DNA from: Gracilibacillus boraciitolerans JCM 21714
GTDB lineage: Bacteria > Bacillota > Bacilli > Bacillales > Amphibacillaceae
NCBI RefSeq assembly: GCF_000521485.1
Contig: NZ_BAVS01000001.1
Span: 310,001 to 374,000, forward strand
Reading direction: 5' to 3'
DNA: 64,000 nt
Made by a program: the position numbers and the translations under genes. The notes under the pieces were generated by a model. The model did no database searches, was not told where the DNA came from, and worked only from the letters and a program-made list of their open reading frames with translations. Below, piece by piece: positions 32,922 to 43,837 of the stretch (the stretch's first letter is position 1; each line of letters begins with the position of its first letter).

Positions 32922-35375
32922 CTATGTGGTTTGCTCAAATACTTTTCTAAGACTTGGTTTTTTGTGGATATTAATAACATCACCTGTAAGATCCGTATCA
33001 ATCACATAGGATCCATTACTATATCGATCACTTAGAGGAAGTTCCATCGGTTTTACGTGATGGTGTTCTCCTTTTGTCGTCATTAATTCAAAGACATCAT
33101 TTGTCTCAACTAGCTCCATTCCAACAATACGATGTGGCTTTGATTTTAGCTCTCGCAGCATGACTAATCCTTTCTTAGCCCGAGATGATTTCTCAAAACG
33201 ATCGATCGACATACGTTTACACGCACCACGTTGTGTGGTTATAAATATTTGACGCTTCTCTTGTAATTCATCCATTAAAATTCCATTTACAACATATTCA
33301 TCTGTTTTTAGCTGAATCGCCTTCACACCAGCTGCTCTTTGTCCGATTACAGATATTTCAGATTCATGATACCATAGACCGTATCCTTTATTGGTGGTAA
33401 TAAATACATCCTGATTTCCATCCGACAGTAACACATTAACTAACTGATCTTCTTTTTTAGATTCAATGCAATCAGTGGTTTTGCATAACGCTGTGAATAA
33501 TACAAATCTAACGTACTTTTCTTTACCATACCAAGCTTTGTGAAAAAAACGAGATATTGATCTTTTGAAAACTCTCGAATTGCTATTGTTTTAATGATTT
33601 TTTCCTCTTTATCAATCGAAGCGATATTAGACAAATGTTGACCAAGATCTTTCCAACGTATGTCTGGCATCTGATGCACAGGTATAGGGATGTATCTTCC
33701 TTTACTTGTAAACAAAAGAAGATGATCCGTCGTATTTAATTCAAATAATGAAATTAAATGGTCATTATCTTTCATGGTAAAGTCATCATTCGTTGATGCT
33801 GTATACGATCTTATACTCGTGCGTTTAACGTATCCTTGTTCTGTTACAGAGGTAATCACTTCCTCACTAGCAATTGTGACTTCCACGTTAAATTTTAATT
33901 CTTCAATTTTTTCTTCAATTTTGGTACGACGGTTCTCTGCATAAAGCTTTTTCATCTGTTTTAAATCTTTTTTGATAACCGTTAATAGTTTATTTTCGTC
34001 TGCTAAAATTGCCTGATAGCCTTCGATCGCTTTTTGCAATTCTGAAGCTTCTTTTTCTAAAGACGTAATATCTGTATTTGTAAGACGATATAATTGCAGA
34101 TTTACAATCGCTTCAGCCTGTGTTTCTGTAAACCCATAAGCATTTATAATGTTTTTCTTTGCATCTTGTTTGTCGTTTGATGCCCTAATCGTTTTAATTA
34201 ACTCATCAAGAATCGAGACTGCCTTGATGAGACCTTCGACAATATGTGCTCTTTTCTCAGCTTTATTTAAATCAAAACGTGTTTGGCGAGTAACGACTTC
34301 TTTCTGATGACCTATATAGGCATCAATCATTTGTGTTAATCCGAGTAATTGTGGCGTTTTATCTTTAATCGCTACCATATTAAAGTGATAAGTAATTTGT
34401 AGATCTGTATTTTTATACAAATAGTTTAATACTCCTTGACTATCTGCTTCTTTTTTTAATTCTACTACAACACGCAAACCGGTTCGATCCGTCTCGTCAC
34501 GCACTTCCGCAATTCCTTCTACTTTGCGATCTAAACGTAATTCATCCATGCGCTTCACGAGCACCGCTTTATTGACTTCATAGGGTATCTCATCGATAAC
34601 AATCATATCGCGATTACCCTTCAGAGGTTCAATGTTTGCTCTGCCACGTACACTACTTTGCCCTTTCCAGTCTCGTAAGCTTTTTTCAATCCATCATAGC
34701 CCTGAATAATACCACCTGTAGGAAAATCTGGTCCTTTAACAATTTCAAGTAACTCTTCAACGGTTACGGTTGGTTTATCCATTCGCTTGATAATAGCATC
34801 GATCACTTCTGCTAAGTTATGAGGAGGTATTTCTGTCGCATAACCTGCAGAAATCCCCCCCGTAGAACCATTAATTAAAAGGTTGGGAATTCTTGCAGGT
34901 AATACCACAGGTTCCTCATTCGTGTCATCGAAATTAGGAATATAATCTACAGTTTCTTTATCAATATCACGAATTAATTCGGATGCAATAGCAGAGAGTC
35001 TCGCTTCTGTGTAACGCATCGCTGCAGGCGGATCACCATCCACACTACCATTATTACCATGCATTTCAACTAATACATTGCGAAGTTCCATGTCTGACTT
35101 AAGCGCACCATCGCTTCATACACAGACGAATCCCCCCCATGCGGATGATAATTACCTATTACTGTACCAACTGTCTTAGCAGATTTACGAAATCCTTTAT
35201 CATGGGTGTTTTTCTCTTCATGCATCGCAAATAGGATACGGCGTTGTACGGGCTTTAGCCCATCTCGTGCATCTGGCAACGCACGATCCTGAATAATATA
35301 TTTACTATAACGTCCGAATCGATCTCCCATCACGTCCTCTAGCGGGAGATCTAAATACTTCTCTTCTGCTGCCAA
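32922..35375 (-). CDS. parC: DNA topoisomerase IV subunit A (three frameshifts)
   Basis: Breakage-reunion subunit that decatenates daughter chromosomes. The active-site tyrosine is in [14 protein letters not shown]. The quinolone region reads [12 protein letters not shown], with the sensitive-type Ser and Glu, once an extra glycine from the seven-C run at 35132-35138 is removed. A similar run at 34855-34861 makes STGGISAG. The frame breaks near 35092, near 34650 and near 33455 (an A run one base short). The C-terminal pinwheel repeats ([25 protein letters not shown]) follow. About 815 residues. I call ParC over GyrA because of the parE neighbour and sequence. Confidence 0.93.
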
Positions 35376-35396
35376 CGATATTCCTCCTAAAATGCA

Positions 35397-37356
35397 TTAA
35401 TTTTGTATATTTTCATTATCTATAATATTTTCATTTTCTTCCAGACTAAATTGAACGTTAGCTTCAATCCATTTACGACGAGGTTCCACCTTATCACCCA
35501 TCAATGTACTGACCTGCGTTCAGCTCTAGCCAAATCATCAATGGTAACGCGGATGAGTGTACGAGTTTCAGGATTCATTGTTGTCTCCCATAATTGATCT
35601 GCATTCATTTCACCAAGGCCTTTGTAACGCTGTAATTGATAACCATTTTTAAATTTTTTGGTAACGTCTGCTAATTCATCTTCTGTCCAACAATACTCAA
35701 TTTGTGCTTTCGTTCCTTTTCCTCTTGAGATTTGATATAAAGGAGGTAATGCAATAAAAACTTTTCCTGCTTCAATTAATGGTCTCATATAACGATAAAA
35801 GAAAGTAAGTAATAATACCTGGATATGTGCGCCGTCTGTATCAGCATCCGTCATGATAACGACTTTATTATATTGTACATCTTCTAAGGCAAATTCAACG
35901 CCTACTCCTGCACCAATTGTATGAATAATTGTGGAAATTTCTTCATTTTTCAAAATATCGACTAATTTTGATTTTTCTGTGTTAATTACTTTTCCACGTA
36001 AAGGTAAAACAGCTTGAAATTTTCGATCTCGCCCTTGCTTCGCTGAACCACCAGCAGAATCACCTTCCACTAAGTACAGCTCATTCTTCTCTGCGTTGCG
36101 AGACTGTGCTGGGGTTAATTTTCCACTTAATAACGTATCTTTACGTCGTTTTTTCTTACCACTTCGGGCTTCTTCTCTTGCCTTACGAGCAGCTAATCGA
36201 GCTTCTTTTGCACGAACTGATTTTTTAATTAACATCGAAGCAATATCAGGATTTTCTTCAAGAAAGTATAGTAGATGCTCCGCTACAATCGCATCTACTG
36301 AAGAGCGTGCTTCAGCTGTACCTAACTTTCCTTTCGTCTGTCCTTCAAATTGAAGTTTTTCTTCCGGTATTCTGACGGAAATAACTGCAGTAAATCCTTC
36401 GCGGATATCATTACCATCAAGATTTTTATCTTTGTCTTTTAAAATATTTACTTTTCTGGCATAATCATTAAACACTCTTGTGATCGCAGTTTTAGCACCA
36501 GATTCATGTGTCCCACCATCCTTAGTCCGTACATTATTCACAAAGGACAGCATGTTCTCCGCATAACCATCATTAAACTGAAAGGCAAAATCCAATTCCA
36601 TGCCCTGGTGTTCCCCCCCTTCAAACGAGACAACTTCATGAAGCGGATCCTTCTCTTCGTTCAAATATAAAACAAAAGCTTTTAATCCATCTGGATATTG
36701 ATAAGATTCTTCCACTTTCACTTCATTTCTTTCGTCGATTAATTCAATAATGATTCCTTTTAACAGGAAGGCAGCTTCTCTTAATCTCTCTGCTAAAATA
36801 TCAAACTGAAAAGTATCTGTAGAAAAAATAGATTGATCAGGTTTAAAAGTTATTGAAGTACCAGTTTTCTTTGTATTTCCTTTTTTTCGAGGGTGGTAAC
36901 TGGTTTACCACCATTTTCAAAGCGCTGTTGAAACTCTGCACCATCTCGCTGAATCGATACTACAAGCCATTCTGATAAAGCATTGACTACAGAGGCTCCA
37001 ACACCGTGTAATCCACCACTTGTTTTATAGCCACCTTGGCCAAATTTACCACCTGCATGCAAAACCGTTAAGATAACTTCCGGCGTTGGTCTTCCAGTTT
37101 GATGCATACCAGTCGGCATACCTCGTCCCTGATCAGAAATCGTAATACTTTGATCCTTGTGTATCGTTACATTAATTTTGTCGCCAAATCCAGATAATGC
37201 CTCATCAACGGAATTATCAACTATTTCAAACACCAAATGATGTAAACCTCTTGCATCCGTACTGCCAATGTACATCCCGGGTCTTTTCCTAACGGCTTCT
37301 AAACCTTCCAATACTTGAATCGAATCATCACTATATATCATATTATTATTGCTCAT
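35397..37356 (-). CDS. parE: DNA topoisomerase IV subunit B (two frameshifts)
   Basis: ATPase subunit of topoisomerase IV. The GHKL site includes [14 protein letters not shown] near residue 49 and [15 protein letters not shown] near 77, with [15 protein letters not shown] near 115. The TOPRIM domain has [11 protein letters not shown] and [21 protein letters not shown]. The frame breaks near 36882 (A run one base short after TTLEKK) and near 35510 (in [24 protein letters not shown]). In the correct frame the gene ends at TAA 35397, 21 bases before parC. A seven-C run at 36613-36619 makes FEGGEHQG. About 655 residues. Confidence 0.93.
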
Positions 37357-37430
37357 TACTTTCTAACTACTCCTTCCCTGCACAACCAACTTATATACAA
37401 ATCATAGAACATCCGTTCCTAAAAGTAAAG

Positions 37431-37844
37431 CTATCTCATTAAAACAGAATGAGCTACTTTAATACAACGATCCATGATGACAAATTTGCCATTCTCTGTT
37501 AGATAGTCATATGCAGATAAATCCTCAACACCTTGCTGCATCCATACATAGTTAGCATCTGTTTTAATAATCTTCTCTGATAATTCACGTAAATAAATAG
37601 ATCTTCTAAATATATTTATTAACTCAAATGGTTCTTTGACTTCAAGAATTGTGTCATATGCTTTTTCACCTAAGACTTCATTCACGTTCGGATTAACCGG
37701 AATAATGCGATACCCTTCATGCTGCATTGCTTTTGCAATTTGATAAGATGTTCGATAAGGTTTATCTGATAATCCTATAACCGCAATCGTTTTTGTATTG
37801 GTAAGCATTTCTTGCATAAGTTGTTGTTCATTTATACTAGCCAT
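37431..37844 (-). CDS. yneT: CoA-binding domain protein
   Basis: 137 residues forming one Rossmann-type CoA-binding domain: TIAVIGLSDKPYRTSYQIAKAM near residue 18, PVNPNVNEVLGEKAY near 50, and VWMQQGVED near 100. The family is related to the N-terminal part of succinyl-CoA synthetase alpha but lacks its catalytic histidine domain. The cellular role is not established. In B. subtilis yneT also sits beside parE, so the identification is supported by context. Confidence 0.88.
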   Translation of the reverse strand: MASINEQQLMQEMLTNTKTIAVIGLSDKPYRTSYQIAKAMQHEGYRIIPVNPNVNEVLGEKAYDTILEVKEPFELINIFRRSIYLRELSEKIIKTDANYVWMQQGVEDLSAYDYLTENGKFVIMDRCIKVAHSVLMR

Positions 37845-38066
37845 TTTTGTAACACCTCATTTTTATTGATTAAACCATTTAATATGCTTTCACGCAAGTG
37901 TACTTTGTAGAGAAACAATAAATATAACCATTAATTGTTAGCTGCTATCCTTATAATTAACACAGTTTAAATAAAAATTAAATAAACAGTGTACTTTTTT
38001 TTAGCGGAACATGCTAAAATAATAACTATCTTAGCAATGATAACATTATATTTAAGGAGTTTGATG

Positions 38067-38651
38067 ATGGAATACATTATTTTTATCATTTTAGCCTATT
38101 TATTAGGTTCCATTCCGACTGGTTTAATCGTTGGAAAAGTAGGTTACCAAAAAGATATAAGAGAACATGGCAGCGGCAACTTAGGTGCAACGAACACTTT
38201 TCGTGTACTTGGTTTTAAAGCTGGTATCATTGTCACCTTGGTTGATATTTTAAAAGGTACTCTGGCAGCAGCATTGCCTATTATTTTTCAAGTTACAGAA
38301 GTGTATCCACTTATTGTTGGCATATTTGCTGTTATCGGTCATATGTATCCGATTTTCGCAAAATTTAAAGGTGGTAAAGCGGTTGCCACTTCATCAGGTG
38401 TAATATTAGCTGTCAACCCGTTATTGTTTATTATTATGATTTTCTGTTTTTTAGGTATTCTTTATCTAACAAAATATGTATCATTAGCATCTATGTTAAC
38501 TGGTATTATTACTATTATTGTTACTCTAGTGCAGAAAGACTACGATTTAACAATAGTTCTTTCCATTTTAACTGCATTTATAATTTATCGACATCAAGCT
38601 AATATAAAACGCATCTGGAACAAAACTGAGCCTAAAATAAAATGGATGTAA
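38067..38651 (+). CDS. plsY: Glycerol-3-phosphate acyltransferase PlsY
   Basis: Integral membrane enzyme that acylates glycerol 3-phosphate from acyl-phosphate, the first step of phospholipid synthesis. Five hydrophobic segments are visible. The catalytic loops are [16 protein letters not shown] near residue 38 and [14 protein letters not shown] near 103. ATG 38067 is chosen since AAGGAG lies seven bases upstream; ATG 38064 is possible. 194 residues, normal. Divergent from yneT and parE as in B. subtilis. Confidence 0.95.
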   Translation: MEYIIFIILAYLLGSIPTGLIVGKVGYQKDIREHGSGNLGATNTFRVLGFKAGIIVTLVDILKGTLAAALPIIFQVTEVYPLIVGIFAVIGHMYPIFAKFKGGKAVATSSGVILAVNPLLFIIMIFCFLGILYLTKYVSLASMLTGIITIIVTLVQKDYDLTIVLSILTAFIIYRHQANIKRIWNKTEPKIKWM

Positions 38652-38684
38652 CAGGATCCGACAATATGTTGGATCTTTTTTTAT
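38652..38684 (+). terminator. Terminator after plsY
   Basis: GGATCCGACA and TGTTGGATC pair with small mismatch around a short AT loop, followed by seven T. Confidence 0.75.
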
Positions 38685-38805
38685 AAGGATTACTAGATTT
38701 ACAGTATATACTATAATCATGCGCTTTATAAGATTTTTAAATTGAATATCTGGTAAAGATTGCGTATACTTTGAAATAGTTAAACATGAAAGGGGGGGTA
38801 TAATC

Positions 38806-39729
38806 ATGAAAGAAGTAAGCACCAATAACTTTCCGAACAAAGAAGAGAGACATAAATTATTTGGGTCAGTCGAACCCGGCAAAAAAATAAAACCTACTGA
38901 AAAAGATAAAATGCCGGATCTGCAAAATACTCAGAAAGACTTTTTATTTGATATAAATCAGGTTGGAATTGTAAACGTCAAACACCCTATTCAGGTTTCT
39001 GGAAAGCTAAAACCCACCACACAGACAACGATTGGTACATTTAAAATGACTTCATCGATTAATAAAAACCTTAAAGGAACCAATATGAGTCGATTCACAG
39101 AAATGATGCAAGAGTATAGTAAAGATAATACCTTCGAGATATCTGTTTCTAAATTAAAAATATTCGCCCAAAAGATGGCGGAACGTCTTGAACATGATAA
39201 CAATCAAATAACGGTCTCCTTTCCGTGGTTTTTTGAGCGAAGTGGTCCTGCTTCTGATATTAAGGGTATGAACCATGCCGATGCTGAAATCTCTGTCATG
39301 TATGATAGAAATTTGGGGTATCGATTTGAGGTTTCCTTGCAGGGAACAATTACTACTTTATGTCCGTGTTCTAAAGAAATTAGTGAATATAGTGCACATA
39401 ATCAGCGTGGGTTAGTAACTATGAAAGCAGAGCTAACAGGAGATTTTGATGAAGAGCAAATAGACTGGAAGCAAGCACTTCTTGAAGCAGCTGAAAGTAA
39501 TGCCAGTGCCCGAATTCACCCTGTATTGAAACGACCAGATGAAAAGATGGTAACAGAGCAAGCCTATGAAAATCCTCGTTTTGTTGAAGATATGGTTCGA
39601 TTAGTGGCAGCTGATTTATTTGAACTGTCATTTGTTCAAAAATTCACAGTAACTTGCCAAAATGAAGAATCGATTCATTTACATGATGCTTTTGCATCTA
39701 TTTCATATGATAAATCCCTTCATAATTGA
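38806..39729 (+). CDS. folE2: GTP cyclohydrolase FolE2 (type IB)
   Basis: Converts GTP to dihydroneopterin triphosphate, the first step of folate synthesis. The conserved cysteine is in [20 protein letters not shown] near residue 190. [22 protein letters not shown] near 140 and [17 protein letters not shown] near 230 are further family blocks. 307 residues. ATG 38806 follows a ribosome site with seven G (38792-38798). This metal-flexible isozyme is under Zur control in B. subtilis, but I saw no clear Zur box here. It is an insertion relative to the B. subtilis order. Confidence 0.94.
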   Translation: MKEVSTNNFPNKEERHKLFGSVEPGKKIKPTEKDKMPDLQNTQKDFLFDINQVGIVNVKHPIQVSGKLKPTTQTTIGTFKMTSSINKNLKGTNMSRFTEMMQEYSKDNTFEISVSKLKIFAQKMAERLEHDNNQITVSFPWFFERSGPASDIKGMNHADAEISVMYDRNLGYRFEVSLQGTITTLCPCSKEISEYSAHNQRGLVTMKAELTGDFDEEQIDWKQALLEAAESNASARIHPVLKRPDEKMVTEQAYENPRFVEDMVRLVAADLFELSFVQKFTVTCQNEESIHLHDAFASISYDKSLHN

Positions 39730-39743
39730 GGAAGGTGCTATTA

Positions 39744-39971
39744 TTGCGAACAATTTTCATCTTATTTATTCGATTTTATCGATATTTTATTAGTCCGATG
39801 TTTCCACCAAGTTGTCGCTTTCAACCAACTTGCTCACAGTACAGCTTAGAATGTTATCAACGCTTTAATGTCTTTAAAGCAACCTATTTATCCATCAAAC
39901 GGATTTTAAAGTGCCATCCTTTTCATCCTGGCGGCTTTGACCCTGTTCCGGATAAAAAGATGAAACTATAA
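39744..39971 (+). CDS. yidD: Membrane protein insertion efficiency factor YidD
   Basis: Small peripheral protein that assists YidC-dependent membrane insertion. Three conserved cysteines lie in [15 protein letters not shown] near residues 23-37 and [14 protein letters not shown] near 55-68, both diagnostic. I chose TTG 39744, which follows GGAAGGTG by six bases; frames starting earlier run into folE2. 75 residues. It starts just after folE2 and is likely co-transcribed. Confidence 0.92.
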   Translation: MRTIFILFIRFYRYFISPMFPPSCRFQPTCSQYSLECYQRFNVFKATYLSIKRILKCHPFHPGGFDPVPDKKMKL

Positions 39972-40009
39972 CAAAAAGCGTAAAATAACTATTGATAAAA
40001 CAGAGTATT

Positions 40010-40036
40010 AAAGCCTGGTTACATACCAGGCTTTTT
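40010..40036 (+). terminator. Terminator after yidD
   Basis: AAAGCCTGG and CCAGGCTTT form a nine-base stem with a seven-base loop and a T run. Confidence 0.85.
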
Positions 40037-40070
40037 CTCTGCATTAGATAATTTAGAAACGATTAATCAT

Positions 40071-40373
40071 TTATAAATTAAATTTGTTAATCTGCTCCCA
40101 TTCATCTTCCCGTTCTAATATTTGTTTTTGCTTTTCTCCAAATAAATCAAAGTGCGGAAAATCTGGATTATGATGTATCCACTCTTTCCTTAATCCATAC
40201 TTCTTTCCCCCCCACCTAATTAGCTTTTGGTAATCTGAACATCCCACTTTAGTAACAGTTTTACAACCTGGAAATCGATCATCTAGCCAATAATGGGTAA
40301 TAATTGCTATATTCCCATTACTTACTTCATTTTTCCATGTCATTAATGTTTTTCGATCAATTCCAAATGCCAT
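40071..40373 (-). CDS. yneQ: Conserved protein of unknown function, YneQ-like
   Basis: 100 residues, soluble. It starts MAFGIDRKTLMTWKNEV and contains ITHYWLDDRFPGCKTVTKVGC and WIHHNPDFPHFDLFGEKQ, which match the B. subtilis YneQ family in content and place (directly after yneP). No enzymatic motif is evident and no function is established. Its start overlaps the yneP stop by one base, so the two are coupled. A seven-C run at 40207-40213 gives RWGGKKYG. Confidence 0.8.
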   Translation of the reverse strand: MAFGIDRKTLMTWKNEVSNGNIAIITHYWLDDRFPGCKTVTKVGCSDYQKLIRWGGKKYGLRKEWIHHNPDFPHFDLFGEKQKQILEREDEWEQINKFNL

Positions 40374-40798
40374 TATTTATCCTGACTTTCCAAAGCTTTT
40401 TGATATGCTTCATGCCAGTTTGGAAATTTCTTTTTTAAGGATAATGGGCGAAAGTTATCTTTATTTACAATAACATGTTGCGTTTCACCAGCTACGGCAA
40501 CTCTATGGTCTTTGTCCAATATATGATATCCATATGTGGTACGAATACCATTATAGGATTGAACCCATGTTTCTACATACGCATCCTCTCCATAACGGAT
40601 GGGATGCTTAAATTGGATATTCGCATCAATGATAGGCGAAACAATTCCTTCTTTCTCCATTTCATGATATTTAAAGCCTAACTCTTCTATAAATGCCGTT
40701 CTTCCAATTTCAAACCAGATTAAATAGTTTGCATGATAAACAACACCCATTTGATCTGTTTCCTGGTAGCGGACTTTAATCGGTGTAATTACTTTCAT
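40373..40798 (-). CDS. yneP: Acyl-CoA thioesterase, 4-hydroxybenzoyl-CoA thioesterase family
   Basis: 141-residue hot-dog-fold thioesterase. The catalytic aspartate region YQETDQMGVVYHANYLIWFEIGR is near residues 9-31, typical of the YbgC/4HBT group. It hydrolyses acyl-CoA of uncertain chain length. The start overlaps the stop of the upstream AAA+ gene as ATGA, so translation is coupled. Context matches B. subtilis yneP. Confidence 0.9.
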   Translation of the reverse strand: MKVITPIKVRYQETDQMGVVYHANYLIWFEIGRTAFIEELGFKYHEMEKEGIVSPIIDANIQFKHPIRYGEDAYVETWVQSYNGIRTTYGYHILDKDHRVAVAGETQHVIVNKDNFRPLSLKKKFPNWHEAYQKALESQDK

Positions 40799-43077
40799 TG
40801 CGTCTTAATCCCCCCCCTAATAGACTTCCATGCTAATTCAAAATCTTTTTTAGTTAGTTGTTGAAATTGATCTAAGTCTGTTTCTTCCATATTCATTCTT
40901 AATGCCTGATATTGAATTGCTTCATTCATTAGATTAACAATAAAGCGGCCATTACCCGTTACTGCAATGTTTTCAAATTGATCCGTTAAATAGCTTTCAA
41001 CAGCTTCACTTAGCTTATATTGATATTCTTTTGCATGAAAATGAGCCATCTCCAGAAGTTCATTTTTTGTGTAATCCTTGAAATCAAAATATTTTTTAAA
41101 CCTTGACTCTAATCCTGGATTACTCGCAATAAATTGATCCATCTCATTTTTATAACCAGCTAATATTATTACTATATTGTCATTATGTTTTGTCATTTCA
41201 TCTACTAATGTATCAATTGCCTCTTTCCCAAAGTCTTTCTCTCCACGATACAAGGAATATGCTTCATCAATAAACAGTACGCCACCTAATGCTTCGCGTA
41301 TTTTATTCTTTGTTTTTATAGCAGTCTGTCCCACATATCCTGCCACAAGGTCACTTCTTGAAGCTACAACTAAGTGTCCGCGCTTCAATAAACCGCATTG
41401 CTTAAGAATTTGAGCAAATAGTTTTGCAACAGTTGTCTTGCCAGTACCGGGATTACCAGAAAAAACAGAATGTAATTGGATCGGAACGTTTGGCAGGTGA
41501 AGTGTTTTACGCTTTTGCTGAACTTGCACAAATGCTGATAACTTCTTCACTTCCTCTTTCACATTATCTAAACCAATTAATTCTTCCAATTTATCCATTG
41601 GCTCTGATGATTTCCTTTCATCATCTAATGTGGCAATATCTTCTTCAGTAATACGCATATGTTCGATCCAATTGTTTTCTAATGGCAGCTGGTGACGAGC
41701 CCCAATATGAAAAATTACTTTCAAAACTAAATCTTTTACTGTTCTAGCATTCCCAAATGACTCATCAACACGGGACTTTTCAATTAATGATTGGAATTGA
41801 TACTTTGCCTTTTCCGTAAAAAAGTAGTCATTTTGCAAAGCTGTTTCTTCTGCTATCATCAACAATTCATCATTAGTGAAATCAGGTAGATTTATAAAAT
41901 TCCCTTCTGAAAAGCGACTTCTTAAACCTTGATTGGACCATAAAAAATGCTGCATTTCTTCAGGATATCCAGCCATAATTACAGCGAATTTATTTGCGTA
42001 TTCCTTACTTGTCATACTAGAAACTAATGTATCAATGACAGCTTGGCCATAGTCATTTCCAGTTTGTTCTTCTCTTTTTAAATTATAGGCTTCATCAATA
42101 AAGAGAACACCACCTAATGCCTTTTTGACATAATTTAACGTATTCTCTTCGCTTTGGCCCATGAATGATCCGACTAATTGTGAACGATTTACCTCTATTA
42201 CTTCATTTGTTTCAAGCAGTCCTAATCGATAATAAATATTAGCTAATAAACGAGCTATTGTAGTTTTACCGGTACCAGGGTTTCCTGTTAAAACCATATT
42301 TAACCCTTGACCATCTATCATTTGGAAACCAGCTTCTTTTCGTTTTTGTTGATATTTTAAATACTGATAATAATGGTTAATATAATTCTTAACTTCATCT
42401 AATCCGATCATTTGTTGCAATTCTTCTAAAGGATCTGAGACTTGCTCTTCCTTGATAAATAGCGGTAATGCATCATAAAAAATAGTTATATAATAATTCA
42501 GCTTATCGATAGCATCATTATATGGTTGGATTTCCTTGCTCGATTTTCTCTGTTCTAGAATGTAGACCATTTCTTCAGAAAGATCTTCAATTTCTTCTAT
42601 TTGATTGAAAATTTGATCATACACCTTCTTCAGATGATTTGGAGCCACTGAGTGGAGTTTTTTTAAGTTTAATAACTGATGCATTTTTTCTAATAATGCT
42701 TTAGCTTTTTTCAGCTTAACGGGATCAAAGTCAGTCTCTCGTATATTGTATAGTACTAATTCGAGATTCTGTAACACATTAAATACATAAAGAAAATGCT
42801 TCAATGATTGAACTTCTTCCACCATTGGAAGTTTAGTATGCTGCTTAAGCGCTTCTAAATGTTTATTTAAGTGATCATCTGTTACATTTCGCTTTAACCG
42901 AAAGAAGGTTAACATACTATATAGCAAAGCTTCGGAGTCTGCCTGAATTGGAAAAGGTGCTTGTTCCATCTGATCAAGGATGCGTAATATATCGATTTCA
43001 GTAAAGGGTGGAATTTCATCGAGATTATTCCAACTTTTTATTTTCGTATCAATCTCTTTCCATTCTTCTGGTGACAC
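40795..43077 (-). CDS. Tandem CbbX/SpoVK-like AAA+ ATPase
   Basis: About 760 residues. The first 220 are helical without a clear motif. Then come two AAA+ modules of the CbbX class: GLDEVKNYINHYYQ with Walker A LTGNPGTGKTTIARLL and Walker B GGVLFIDEAYNL; and GLDNVKEEVKKL with FSGNPGTGKTTVAKLF and GGVLFIDEAYSL. Arginine-finger candidates are LRSRFSEG and LESRFKKYFDF. Such proteins remodel other proteins, as in Rubisco activation and SpoVK. The substrate is unknown. GTG 43077 is chosen because AAGGAG lies seven bases upstream. It occupies the place of tlp in B. subtilis and is coupled to yneP. An eight-C run near the 3' end adds a glycine. Confidence 0.85.
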   Translation of the reverse strand: MSPEEWKEIDTKIKSWNNLDEIPPFTEIDILRILDQMEQAPFPIQADSEALLYSMLTFFRLKRNVTDDHLNKHLEALKQHTKLPMVEEVQSLKHFLYVFNVLQNLELVLYNIRETDFDPVKLKKAKALLEKMHQLLNLKKLHSVAPNHLKKVYDQIFNQIEEIEDLSEEMVYILEQRKSSKEIQPYNDAIDKLNYYITIFYDALPLFIKEEQVSDPLEELQQMIGLDEVKNYINHYYQYLKYQQKRKEAGFQMIDGQGLNMVLTGNPGTGKTTIARLLANIYYRLGLLETNEVIEVNRSQLVGSFMGQSEENTLNYVKKALGGVLFIDEAYNLKREEQTGNDYGQAVIDTLVSSMTSKEYANKFAVIMAGYPEEMQHFLWSNQGLRSRFSEGNFINLPDFTNDELLMIAEETALQNDYFFTEKAKYQFQSLIEKSRVDESFGNARTVKDLVLKVIFHIGARHQLPLENNWIEHMRITEEDIATLDDERKSSEPMDKLEELIGLDNVKEEVKKLSAFVQVQQKRKTLHLPNVPIQLHSVFSGNPGTGKTTVAKLFAQILKQCGLLKRGHLVVASRSDLVAGYVGQTAIKTKNKIREALGGVLFIDEAYSLYRGEKDFGKEAIDTLVDEMTKHNDNIVIILAGYKNEMDQFIASNPGLESRFKKYFDFKDYTKNELLEMAHFHAKEYQYKLSEAVESYLTDQFENIAVTGNGRFIVNLMNEAIQYQALRMNMEETDLDQFQQLTKKDFELAWKSIRGGIKTQ

Positions 43078-43098
43078 AAACATACTCCTTCCCTATCA

Positions 43099-43695
43099 CT
43101 ATGAATTGAATTCTTTTAATAATTGTTCCATTTGTTCGAGTGTAACTGCGCCATTAATGCGTTTCATAACCTTTTTATCACTTGTTCTAATCATAAAACT
43201 TGTAGGCATATTGATGATTGAGTATCGCTCATAAATAGTATTGTCTTTGTCTAATAAAATGGTAAATGTAAAGGATCCATTATCAACAAAGGTACGGATT
43301 TTTTTAATTGTTGGTTCCGTTTCTGTTACATTTACTGCAAGTATTTTGACTCTTTCCGGATGATTATCCTGAAAGGTTTGTAAGTTCGGCATTTCTTCTA
43401 CACATGGTGGACACCAAGTTGCCCAAAAGTTTAAAAAAATATACTCTTGTGATTGGTTTAATGCTTCTATTTTTTTACCATTTAAAGTAGATAAGATAAA
43501 ATTTGGCGCAATTTCTCCTTCTTGTAATTGCTTAACATTAGGAGCGGTAATGGCCACACCATCAACAGATGTATCACCAGAAACATCAATAATGTTTGGT
43601 TCTGCTTGTTTTTCACCAATAGGAGTAAAATTCATGACGAAAACAAGTACTATTAAAATAAATACAACAGCTAGCGAGAACGTATTCTTCCACAT
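43099..43695 (-). CDS. yneN: Membrane-anchored thiol-disulfide oxidoreductase, TlpA/ResA family
   Basis: 198 residues. An N-terminal signal anchor (SLAVVFILIVLVFVMNF, residues 7-23) places the thioredoxin fold outside the membrane. The redox motif is FWATWCPPCVEEMPNL near residue 107, and a cis-proline is in INMPTSFMI near 165. Likely reduces extracytoplasmic thiols. It starts the unit yneN, AAA+, yneP, yneQ, with 21 bases to the next gene. Position next to citB matches B. subtilis. Confidence 0.9.
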   Translation of the reverse strand: MWKNTFSLAVVFILIVLVFVMNFTPIGEKQAEPNIIDVSGDTSVDGVAITAPNVKQLQEGEIAPNFILSTLNGKKIEALNQSQEYIFLNFWATWCPPCVEEMPNLQTFQDNHPERVKILAVNVTETEPTIKKIRTFVDNGSFTFTILLDKDNTIYERYSIINMPTSFMIRTSDKKVMKRINGAVTLEQMEQLLKEFNS

Positions 43696-43789
43696 AATTA
43701 AACATCCTTTGATTTAACTCTATAGTAAATTATATAAGATTTTCACCTAGTCGTCTAATTATCGATATGATATCCATTTTCATAGCATA

Positions 43790-43827
43790 AAAAAGGATAG
43801 CCAATGATGTAATCGGCTATCCTTTTA
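43790..43827. terminator. Terminator after citB
   Basis: AAAAGGATAGCC and GGCTATCCTTTT form a perfect 12-base stem with a T tract on both strands. Confidence 0.85.
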
Positions 43828-43837
43828 ATCTATTTCA

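Noticed and set aside
32922-37356. parC and parE as gyrA and gyrB
   Set aside because: Gene order parE-parC beside yneT and plsY and the sequence type match topoisomerase IV. Gyrase genes lie near the origin in bacilli.
40795-43077. AAA+ protein as EccA of a type VII secretion system
   Set aside because: EccA has a TPR region and one AAA+ module and sits with EccC and WXG100 genes. None are present.
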